A stretch of 8,236 nt of DNA from Legionellales bacterium UBA5158. Its GTDB lineage: Bacteria; Pseudomonadota; Gammaproteobacteria; DSM-16500. Shown in pieces: positions 1 to 4,975 of the stretch; within the stretch, counting starts at the first letter, position 1; each line of letters starts with the position of its first letter. The notes below the pieces were generated by a model. It was not told where the DNA came from. It searched no databases and was given only the letters and a program-made list of their open reading frames with translations. Position numbers and translations under genes: made by a program. The DNA lies in contig DHXK01000059.1 of the NCBI GenBank assembly GCA_002413665.1, positions 1 to 8,236 of the forward strand, in the 5' to 3' direction.

Positions 1-526
1 CTACAAGCCTGTCCTGTATTATCTTTATCCCGTCAATAACTTTTGTTGGGTCACCTGCAACACCCTCTGCAGGCGCTTCATACACGCCGCCGTAAATACT
101 TTTCAATTCAAAATCCTGCTTGCCCTGCTTAAGCAAATACTGCTCAATAAGCCATTGTATAAATGGATATGTTTCCGGCAAGTTGCTGCTGTTGGTTAAA
201 AAGCCTGTCCAGGCCTTAATTAATTTATGCGGAATAATACCCACATCAATCTTGATGTTCTGCAGAAAGATCTCCACCGGCTTAAAGCTTACGCCTCCTT
301 TGCTGGTAAAATCATCCTGGTATTGTTGCAACACTTCGTCAGTGTCAACATTAGCCTCACGCAAAACTGTTTGGTCAGTTTCTATAACCGTTCCCGCCGT
401 CATGCTGTCGTATTCTTCAAATGGAAGCATGTGCAGGTTGGTCATGTTCTGTCCGCTGTTGAGGTAGTATTCGCCCCAGGCATCAACTACATCATCAATC
501 GTTAATTCAATTTTATTCAGGTCCAT
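1..526 (-). CDS. Probable phage major capsid protein, N-terminal part (runs off the left edge)
   Basis: An open frame of 175 codons starts at the ATG at 524-526 and has no stop before the window ends, so the C-terminus is missing. The protein begins MDLNKIELTIDDVVDAWGEY and contains a stretch around residues 72-95 (QQYQDDFTSKGGVSFKPVEI) that I associate with a capsid-type protein of Bacteroidetes prophages. The stronger argument is position: it lies 53 bases downstream of a ClpP-type prohead protease with a scaffold-like tail, the usual protease-scaffold-capsid order of HK97-fold phages. Its role would be to form the icosahedral shell. The leader is A-rich with no Shine-Dalgarno site. The capsid call is inference from order and a remembered resemblance; another virion structural protein is the main alternative. 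Confidence 0.7.
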   Translation of the reverse strand, partial: MDLNKIELTIDDVVDAWGEYYLNSGQNMTNLHMLPFEEYDSMTAGTVIETDQTVLREANVDTDEVLQQYQDDFTSKGGVSFKPVEIFLQNIKIDVGIIPHKLIKAWTGFLTNSSNLPETYPFIQWLIEQYLLKQGKQDFELKSIYGGVYEAPAEGVAGDPTKVIDGIKIIQDRLV

Positions 527-579
527 CTTGATAGTTTTTTTTGGTTAGTAAAAGATTTTTAAAAGAATATTATTGGATA

Positions 580-1047
580 TTATTTTTGCTCAACTTTCTT
601 TGGAAGCCTTGCTGTCACTGCCTGGTTAATAGGATGATCAGGATGCATCAAACTTATTTTTGCTCCCGGCTTTGTATCAGTAATTACTTCATCTTTTTTT
701 GCACCGGGTACAGGGGTTCCGTTGCCGCTGGCGCCTGCGCCAAGCTTTACTACTTCAGCTTCCAGCTTAACAATCTTTGCAGCCTGGGTAGTAATAGTTG
801 CTGCATTTTCTTTTACCGCTTTTTCTGCTGCATCTTTGGCAGTGGTGGCTGTGGCCAACTCTGCAGTAATTTTTGTAACTTCTGACTGCCCTTGTTGGTT
901 AAGCAGGTTGGCAGAATCTATTGCTGCATCCAGCCGGGTAATTTCTGCATCATTGTTATTAAGATCATTTTCGCTTAAAAGAAAACCGCCATCAACAACC
1001 GCGAAGCTTTGCGCTTTTGCAGCCTTTAAAGTTTTTTCGAATGCCAT
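580..1047 (-). other. Candidate internal in-frame start giving a free scaffold protein
   Basis: The codon for Met223 of the protease-scaffold gene (ATG at 1045-1047) opens a 155-codon in-frame product that begins MAFEKTLKAAKA and covers the whole coiled-coil tail. The DNA just upstream is a very A/T-rich tract coding for a low-complexity linker (ITNNKKPN), much like the leaders of real genes in this window, whereas the protease fold has ended by about residue 190. Lambda C/Nu3 and similar phage genes make a free scaffold from such an internal start. No direct evidence of initiation is visible; this is inference from composition and family precedent. Confidence 0.4.
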
Positions 1048-1713
1048 AGTAATATTTGGTTTTTTATTATTAGTAATTAATCCGGTAGGAATATTTTTAA
1101 AGCCTGAAGAAGCAAGGTTAACGCGGGCTGTAGCAAGTGTTGCATTTATTAATTCATCAGCAAGTCCCTCAGCTTTACATTCGGTAGCAGTAAGCCAATG
1201 GTCATCGCCATCACTCCACATGTCAGTATAATATTTAGCAGTTTTACCCGAGTAGGCTGCATATATTTCTGCCATCTGTCCGGAGATCTTATCAAGTACA
1301 TCTGCAGTCTCCCTCATATCTTCTGCATTACCAACGCAACAAATTGATGCCCCATGAAGAATCATGAAGCTGTTCTTTGCCATCTTTAATTTTCCCGGAG
1401 TGGCACTCATAGCAATTATAGATGCGATAGATGCTGCAAAGCCTATTATTTCTACTTCAACATCGGCCTTATAATTTTTAAGATAATTGTATAGAGCAAG
1501 CCCTATCATCACATCACCGCCCAAAGAATTGATGGTAACTTTTATCGTGGTAGGATTGGCGGCTTTTATTTTATCAATAGTATCCTGCACCATGTTTGTT
1601 TCTTCCCAGGTATACCAATCAATGCCGTCATATATATAGTCAGTAAAATATAATTCCAGTATAGAATTATCAATAGATGCCTTAATGCCTAAATATGTTT
1701 TTTTCTTGTCCAT
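580..1713 (-). CDS. ClpP-type prohead maturation protease fused to a scaffold-like C-terminal tail
   Basis: A 377-aa protein. Residues 1-190 have the ClpP/S14 fold pattern: INSLGGDV at 61-68 (oxyanion region), GFAASIAS at 91-98 with likely nucleophile Ser95, NSFMILHGAS at 114-123 with likely His120, and DHWLTATE at 171-178 with Asp171 as probable third catalytic residue, followed by EGLADE. Phage proteases of this type cut scaffold and capsid subunits during head maturation. Residues about 223-325 are Ala/Lys/Glu-rich and look like a coiled coil, as expected of a scaffold; a Gly/Pro linker (326-340) and a short basic end follow. The capsid gene comes next and a 186-aa unknown precedes it by 61 bases. 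The first ATG is used. An internal Met at 223 could start a separate scaffold protein (own entry). The protease family is secure; the scaffold role is inferred. Confidence 0.92.
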   Translation of the reverse strand: MDKKKTYLGIKASIDNSILELYFTDYIYDGIDWYTWEETNMVQDTIDKIKAANPTTIKVTINSLGGDVMIGLALYNYLKNYKADVEVEIIGFAASIASIIAMSATPGKLKMAKNSFMILHGASICCVGNAEDMRETADVLDKISGQMAEIYAAYSGKTAKYYTDMWSDGDDHWLTATECKAEGLADELINATLATARVNLASSGFKNIPTGLITNNKKPNITMAFEKTLKAAKAQSFAVVDGGFLLSENDLNNNDAEITRLDAAIDSANLLNQQGQSEVTKITAELATATTAKDAAEKAVKENAATITTQAAKIVKLEAEVVKLGAGASGNGTPVPGAKKDEVITDTKPGAKISLMHPDHPINQAVTARLPKKVEQK

Positions 1714-1774
1714 GCTTTTATGCTACCAAAAATGCATAGAAGCAACAATCAATTAAAGGACAAAAAAGAAGGGA

Positions 1775-2335
1775 TTACTCGTAGAGAATAAATGCGCCAT
1801 CATCATCAATAAGGCGGTGGCTGTCTGCAAGGAAGGCAGAAATATCAGATAAATAATAGGGTGCAGCTTCTTCACTATCTAATCGGAAAATCAGGTCTGC
1901 ACTTTGTTTTCCGTTAGGATTATTTTTTATTTCATGAACTTTTAAAAGCCGCAGGCCTGCATCAGTATTGCCAACAATTTTTTTACGTTTGTTGCGGTCA
2001 GTTAATATTGCAACCTGTTGGTGATACCGCATTGTCTCCAGCTGCTGCTGTACCGCTTCATTATATTTATTAATGGTGCCGCTGAGCGCTATCTCACTAT
2101 ACGATCCGCTGCCACTGTCTTTATCGGTCTCAATATAATCATAGCTTTGTGGAGTAAATTCTATTAAAAGCCAGTTGCGGCCTGCCTTTAAAGCTGCCGG
2201 TGCAACTACACTGCGTGTATCAAAATCAATCAGTACATCATCATTAAGCCATTCAATAGGCGCTAACAAAACCTGAACCAGGCCGCCAACGTGTGCACCC
2301 GGTTGTAAATTAATATCGCCATATACAGGTTTCAT
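1775..2335 (-). CDS. Unrecognised 186-aa phage protein upstream of the prohead protease
   Basis: I cannot assign a family with confidence. The 186-aa protein is soluble, without signal peptide or membrane segment. Its first 60 residues are hydrophobic and strand-like (GGLVQVLLAPIEWL, then NWLLIEFTPQS at 54-64). A Ser/Gly-rich loop at 71-80 and a charged central part (RYHQQVAILTDRNKRKKIVG, 103-122) follow, and the C-terminus is acidic. Alternating short hydrophobic runs suggest a mostly beta protein. It is the last gene before the protease-scaffold and capsid genes and lies just after the repeat element, so a virion structural or head-completion role is possible by context only. The start is the first ATG, five bases after a TAATTTTG sequence. 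Real coding is likely because the frame is long, uninterrupted and in line with its neighbours. Confidence 0.75.
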   Translation of the reverse strand: MKPVYGDINLQPGAHVGGLVQVLLAPIEWLNDDVLIDFDTRSVVAPAALKAGRNWLLIEFTPQSYDYIETDKDSGSGSYSEIALSGTINKYNEAVQQQLETMRYHQQVAILTDRNKRKKIVGNTDAGLRLLKVHEIKNNPNGKQSADLIFRLDSEEAAPYYLSDISAFLADSHRLIDDDGAFILYE

Positions 2336-2370
2336 GTTTACAAAATTAGATTAGATAGTTGGAAGATTGC

Positions 2371-2473
2371 ACCTGGGGACATTCTGCGTACAAGTTTTGC
2401 AAAAATGGCATTTTTTACCTGGGGACATTCTGCGTACAGATTTCGCTAAAACGGAGTTGTGAACCTGTCCCCA
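2371..2473. repeat. Tandem 46-base repeat with inverted TGGGGACA arm (REP-like element)
   Basis: A 22-base sequence beginning ACCTGGGGACATTCTGCG occurs twice without mismatch, at 2371-2392 and 2417-2438, exactly 46 bases apart. The bases after each copy are also related (TTTTGCAAAAATGG and TTTCGCTAAAACGG), so the unit is an imperfect 46-base tandem repeat whose second half is itself nearly palindromic. An inverted copy of the TGGGGACA core, TGTCCCCA, sits at 2466-2473, and it could pair with the core at 2420-2427 or 2374-2381 to form a stem. The element fills the gap between the 169-aa gene and the 186-aa gene and runs into the last codons of the 169-aa gene. Similar TGGGGACA/TGTCCCCA motifs are known to me near REP-associated transposases, but no transposase is visible here. 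Confidence 0.8.
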
Positions 2474-2955
2474 TTGGCATCATTATTTTTATAAAAAATT
2501 TCTTTTCGTGTTCGCAACCGGTAACGGTAATAATCTTTTTTCATACTGTCATCCGGCCACGCTTCCAAATCAATTCCTAATTTTCTACGCACCTCCGGAA
2601 GGTTCGCTTCAAAGCTCGGAAGTATCTCGCAAAAAAAATCCATCAAAAAATGAAATCTTGTTTTCACTTCTTCTTCTACAAACAAATTAAAATTTTTTGT
2701 GTGTGTGCTGTTAAGAATAAAACCACGTTGCTTAAATAAACTGTAGTTGATGTAGATTTTTATTTTTGCATTATACCGGGTGTTCTCAGCAGTAAATTTT
2801 TTATCCTGCTCATTTGTTTTGTGATGCAGAAGGTCATACATTTTTAAACCGATGTTATGGCTTGTATTCATCAACGGCTTTTCGCCGAGCTGCGCAATGA
2901 TGTATGCACGTATGTAACTCTTTGTGGGTATTTCAATAGGAATACAACCTTTCAT
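2446..2955 (-). CDS. Unrecognised conserved-looking 169-aa protein with a C-terminus made from repeat DNA
   Basis: A 169-aa soluble protein with an ATG start at 2953-2955. It opens with IPIEIPTKSYIRAYIIAQLG (5-24), has a helical middle (FNLFVEEEVKTRFHFLMDFF around 89-108), then ILPSFEANLPEVRRKLGIDL (111-130) and DDSMKKDYYRYR (135-146). I have a weak memory of similar proteins in Bacteroidetes accessory regions but cannot name a function; the basic aromatic C-terminal region might bind nucleic acid, which is a guess. The last eight residues (GDRFTTPF) are encoded by the inverted arm of the repeat element and the DNA next to it, so the original stop may have been displaced by the repeat. It follows the 105-aa gene by 38 bases and is the last gene before the head module. 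Confidence 0.75.
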   Translation of the reverse strand: MKGCIPIEIPTKSYIRAYIIAQLGEKPLMNTSHNIGLKMYDLLHHKTNEQDKKFTAENTRYNAKIKIYINYSLFKQRGFILNSTHTKNFNLFVEEEVKTRFHFLMDFFCEILPSFEANLPEVRRKLGIDLEAWPDDSMKKDYYRYRLRTRKEIFYKNNDANGDRFTTPF

Positions 2956-2993
2956 TAAGCGGGTTAGTTGAGGGCTGTCCTAAGATAGATTAA

Positions 2994-3311
2994 TTACTTC
3001 AATTTTTTATAATAGTACACACACATTTTTGTTTCAGGTTTTATTGCAGGATTTTTTTGTTTCCACAGAAGCCGCCATTCATGCGCTTCTAAGCCGGTTG
3101 CCGGTAAGGTGATGTGACTGCAAACATTCAATTGATCAAACGACAATATTTGCAGATCAACAATCTGCGCATTGAATTCATTATTTATAAAATAAATTCT
3201 TTTAAGGTCCTCTTCTTTCACAAAATCCTTTGGTGCAAAATTTATTACAATGAATGCATCGCATGCCAGGCAATTATTTTCATTCGGCAGTTTTAATTTT
3301 TGTGCTTCCAT
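2994..3311 (-). CDS. Unrecognised 105-aa protein downstream of the ASCH gene
   Basis: The open frame extends up to 3431, but the upstream part would need a TTG start and would overlap the ASCH gene by 70 bases. I therefore choose the ATG at 3309-3311, which follows an A/T-rich leader typical of this window and leaves 50 bases after the ASCH stop. The 105-aa product starts MEAQKLKLPNENN, has alternating hydrophobic stretches (AFIVINFAP at 19-27, AQIVDLQIL at 48-56), the segment HITLPATGLEAHEWRLLW at 66-83, and a basic end with three tyrosines. There are four scattered cysteines but no clear metal site, and no signal or membrane segment. I do not recognise the family. Its place in the string of small genes suggests a phage accessory function. 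Confidence 0.65.
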   Translation of the reverse strand: MEAQKLKLPNENNCLACDAFIVINFAPKDFVKEEDLKRIYFINNEFNAQIVDLQILSFDQLNVCSHITLPATGLEAHEWRLLWKQKNPAIKPETKMCVYYYKKLK

Positions 3312-3361
3312 AAAAAAATTATTATTTAAATGTTTCTTTTGCAATCGTAGCAATTCGATTG

Positions 3362-4093
3362 TTAGCAGAAACCTTGCGTACACTCTGCTGTGGCAAAAGT
3401 TACGACCCAAACTATTGGATTTTCTTCCCAACTTTCAACACCGTTAATTTTTTGCCATAATGATTTATAGCTTTCAATAGAACTTCCACAAGTGAACCTA
3501 TCCTGAACGTAATTATACCAAAGAATTGTTCCTTCAAGGTTTTTTACACCTTCTGAAAGAGCATCGTCACCAGTAATATCATGCAGCCTTTCTGCCCGTA
3601 TATCTGTTACTTCTAAAAAAATTCTGCTTAAAGATTTGAATAAAAATAAAGATGGTTTTCTTTCAGATTTATTATCCCAATTTTCAAACTTTTTCCACTC
3701 AATATCAGTTAATGTTTTTAAAGCCGTCTTTGCATCTTCATACATTATTTGCACTGCTTTTGAATCTTCCCACCAGTCAATAATTGTAAATGTTTCTCGT
3801 ACCCAAAAAATATTTCCAACTTCGCATTTAGCTTTGAACCAGGGTAAATGATATTGAGTGCCACACCTTATTTCGTATCGCTGTACGCCGTCCAAATGTT
3901 CTTCTTTAATCGGCATCACTTTCCAATTAATATCCCAACCATTCGCTTCTTTAATTATTCGCCTGGTTTGTGTTTTCCTTCCTGCAAGGATAGCTTGCAC
4001 CATAGGCGTGGAGAAAAGGATAGGCTTAAATTGGCTTCTGCTAAAAAGGGTATTGCTGCTATGCCCGGCTGGACGTAATTCTATTTGCTTCAT
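3362..4093 (-). CDS. ASCH-domain protein, phage-encoded
   Basis: A 243-aa protein when started at the ATG at 4091-4093; nine more codons upstream would require a TTG start at 4118-4120. The signature is FKPILFSTPMVQAILAGRKT at 22-41 followed by QTRR at 42-45, very typical of phage ASCH (PUA-like) proteins. EVGNIFWVRETF at 91-102, IFLEVTDIRAERLHDIT at 158-174, GDDALSEGV at 175-183 and the closing SWEENPIVWVVTF at 221-233 are also in the order expected for the family. ASCH domains have a beta-barrel thought to bind RNA or modified nucleotides; the biological role of the phage versions is not established. The last ten residues (ATAECTQGFC) extend past the usual family end. It sits between the small membrane protein gene and a 105-aa unknown. 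Family call is confident, function is not. Confidence 0.88.
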   Translation of the reverse strand: MKQIELRPAGHSSNTLFSRSQFKPILFSTPMVQAILAGRKTQTRRIIKEANGWDINWKVMPIKEEHLDGVQRYEIRCGTQYHLPWFKAKCEVGNIFWVRETFTIIDWWEDSKAVQIMYEDAKTALKTLTDIEWKKFENWDNKSERKPSLFLFKSLSRIFLEVTDIRAERLHDITGDDALSEGVKNLEGTILWYNYVQDRFTCGSSIESYKSLWQKINGVESWEENPIVWVVTFATAECTQGFC

Positions 4094-4217
4094 ATCGTTT
4101 GGTTTAAATTTGTTTTTCAATCGGCTGCGGTTCTACACAGCAGCAATACCTACCGTTAAATGCAATGGCTACTACCTTTTTAATTCAGGATAAATCAACC
4201 TTCCTATTGACCGCCCG

Positions 4218-4466
4218 TTAGCCATCTTCTCCATTTATAATCTCCTCCGTTTTTTTATCCATTCTCCTGGCTGCTTTGGAATAAAGGATCTTTCCCAGGA
4301 TGGAAAATAAAATCAGGCACAGGCAAAAGCCTGAAACCATGCCTCCCAAAAATGTTTTAAAGTACATTCCTCCGGCAAAACCGAGGATAGCGATGATGAT
4401 GGTAATCCGATCTTTTTTACTCATAATTTTTTTTTTAATGTTGTTAGCAACCTGTTTTTTGTTCAT
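4218..4466 (-). CDS. Small two-helix membrane protein
   Basis: An 82-aa protein with two predicted membrane helices, about residues 21-36 (ITIIIAILGFAGGMYF) and 39-61 (the Gly/Cys/Leu-rich stretch ending ILGKIL), separated by a very short turn. It has a Lys-rich N-terminus and a charged C-terminal tail (KAARRMDKKTEEIINGEDG, 64-82). The first ATG (4464-4466) overlaps the first TGGAACA repeat. A second ATG at 4422-4424 (MSKKDRIT) lies behind a long A-run and may be the true start, giving 68 aa. Two close helices and small size fit a holin, but no endolysin or other lysis gene is adjacent, so I treat this as a membrane protein of unknown role. Confidence 0.65.
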   Translation of the reverse strand: MNKKQVANNIKKKIMSKKDRITIIIAILGFAGGMYFKTFLGGMVSGFCLCLILFSILGKILYSKAARRMDKKTEEIINGEDG

Positions 4467-4518
4467 GGAACAGTGGAACAGTGGAACATGGTGGAATATG
4501 GTGGAACATCATGGAACA
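4466..4518 (+). repeat. Left arm of TGGAACA iteron-like cluster (six units)
   Basis: Six head-to-tail heptamers start at 4466, 4474, 4482, 4492, 4502 and 4512. Five are exact TGGAACA and the fourth is TGGAATA. Spacing is 8, 8, 10, 10 and 10 bases, so the last four are about one helical turn apart. The first unit overlaps the possible ATG of the membrane protein gene. Regular short direct repeats of this kind are what replication initiators or repressors often bind. Confidence 0.85.
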
Positions 4519-4562
4519 TTTTCCCCCGTAGTCAGTTCTATAGTTCATTGATATTTAAAGAT

Positions 4563-4973
4563 TTATAAATTTGTTCCACGTGTTCCATGTGTTCCAAGCT
4601 TTTTTTCTGTTTTCTGCAAAATTTTCGATTGATCCAAAAAAATAAGTTTTCCCGGTGGCCGTAGCTGGTTGTTCCATACAAAGACAAGCGTATTTACATT
4701 TACTGTATCGCTCATCCGCTTGCGTTGCTGGTATAAAAAACCATCTTCAATAATCAAAGCCTTACGAATATATACCGACGGCACCAGCAGATCAGCCCTT
4801 TGGTTGGTAAGCCTTATGTGGTTTACGAACAAAGTAAACACCGGGCCAAAGCTTACATACAGCCGGTCATCTTCCACCAGGAAATGCTGGCCGCTCTTTA
4901 ATAATTCAGACTTCAGCAGATCATTTAAAACCTGCCACCATCCTTTACGAATTGTTTCTGTAAATAGATCCAT
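4563..4973 (-). CDS. 136-aa protein resembling the C-terminal domain of the adjacent replication ATPase
   Basis: A 136-aa protein whose ATG is two bases after the TAA of the 727-aa ATPase (TAA-TT-ATG), so the two are almost certainly co-translated. Residues 12-42 (WWQVLNDLLKSELLKSGQHF and what follows) line up without a gap with ATPase residues 587-617 (FWDVVEQLLHQDMILEGKDF onward). The shared positions are Trp13/Trp588, the LL pair, the Gly, the Phe and the Glu-Asp pair, about 9 identities in 31 with most others conservative; resemblance fades beyond that. I infer a stand-alone copy of that domain, perhaps a DNA-binding or regulatory accessory of the ATPase. The last residues (GTHGTRGT) are encoded by the TGGAACA repeats and probably have no role in the fold. 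No named family is recognised. Confidence 0.75.
   Translation of the reverse strand: MDLFTETIRKGWWQVLNDLLKSELLKSGQHFLVEDDRLYVSFGPVFTLFVNHIRLTNQRADLLVPSVYIRKALIIEDGFLYQQRKRMSDTVNVNTLVFVWNNQLRPPGKLIFLDQSKILQKTEKKLGTHGTRGTNL
4572..4596 (-). repeat. Right arm of TGGAACA iteron-like cluster (three inverted units)
   Basis: Three exact TGTTCCA heptamers at 4572-4578, 4581-4587 and 4590-4596 are the same motif as the left arm in opposite orientation, 9 bases apart. They lie in frame at the 3' end of the 136-aa gene, where they encode the GTHGTRGT tail of that protein. Between the two arms, 4519-4571 is noncoding and includes an A/T-rich stretch at about 4549-4571. Confidence 0.85.
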
Positions 4974-4975
4974 AA

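Noticed and set aside
120..505. Two overlapping plus-strand ORFs near the left edge.
   Set aside because: Both lie opposite the minus-strand capsid-type frame, which is open through the whole stretch, has the right neighbour and reads as a sensible protein.
722..1231. Plus-strand 169-codon open frame opposite the protease-scaffold gene, rich in Ala and Ser.
   Set aside because: It is the complement of a well-supported ClpP-type protease and coiled-coil tail; the composition is what the antisense of Ala/Lys/Glu codons gives.
2341..2348. TAATTTTG on the minus strand, matching the Bacteroidetes -7 promoter motif TAnnTTTG, ahead of the 186-aa gene.
   Set aside because: It lies only five bases from the ATG, and no TTTG box is seen at the expected distance upstream, so a chance match is likely.
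2371..2438. The two 22-base repeats considered as a CRISPR array.
   Set aside because: There are only two units, the 24-base intervening sequences are similar to each other rather than unique, and no cas gene is present.
3360..3431. Extension of the 105-aa gene upstream into the ASCH gene, giving a 145-aa form.
   Set aside because: It needs a TTG start and a 70-base overlap, while an ATG with an A/T-rich leader lies just after the ASCH stop.
4124..4144. GCTGC/GCAGC inverted repeat in the gap ahead of the ASCH gene.
   Set aside because: A five-pair stem with an 11-base loop and no T-tract on either strand is too weak to call a terminator.
4300..4551. Plus-strand 83-codon ORF with a Trp/Asn/Gly-rich end (WNSGTWWNMVEH).
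   Set aside because: It is the reverse of the membrane-protein gene followed by a reading of the TGGAACA repeats; the odd composition comes from the repeat.
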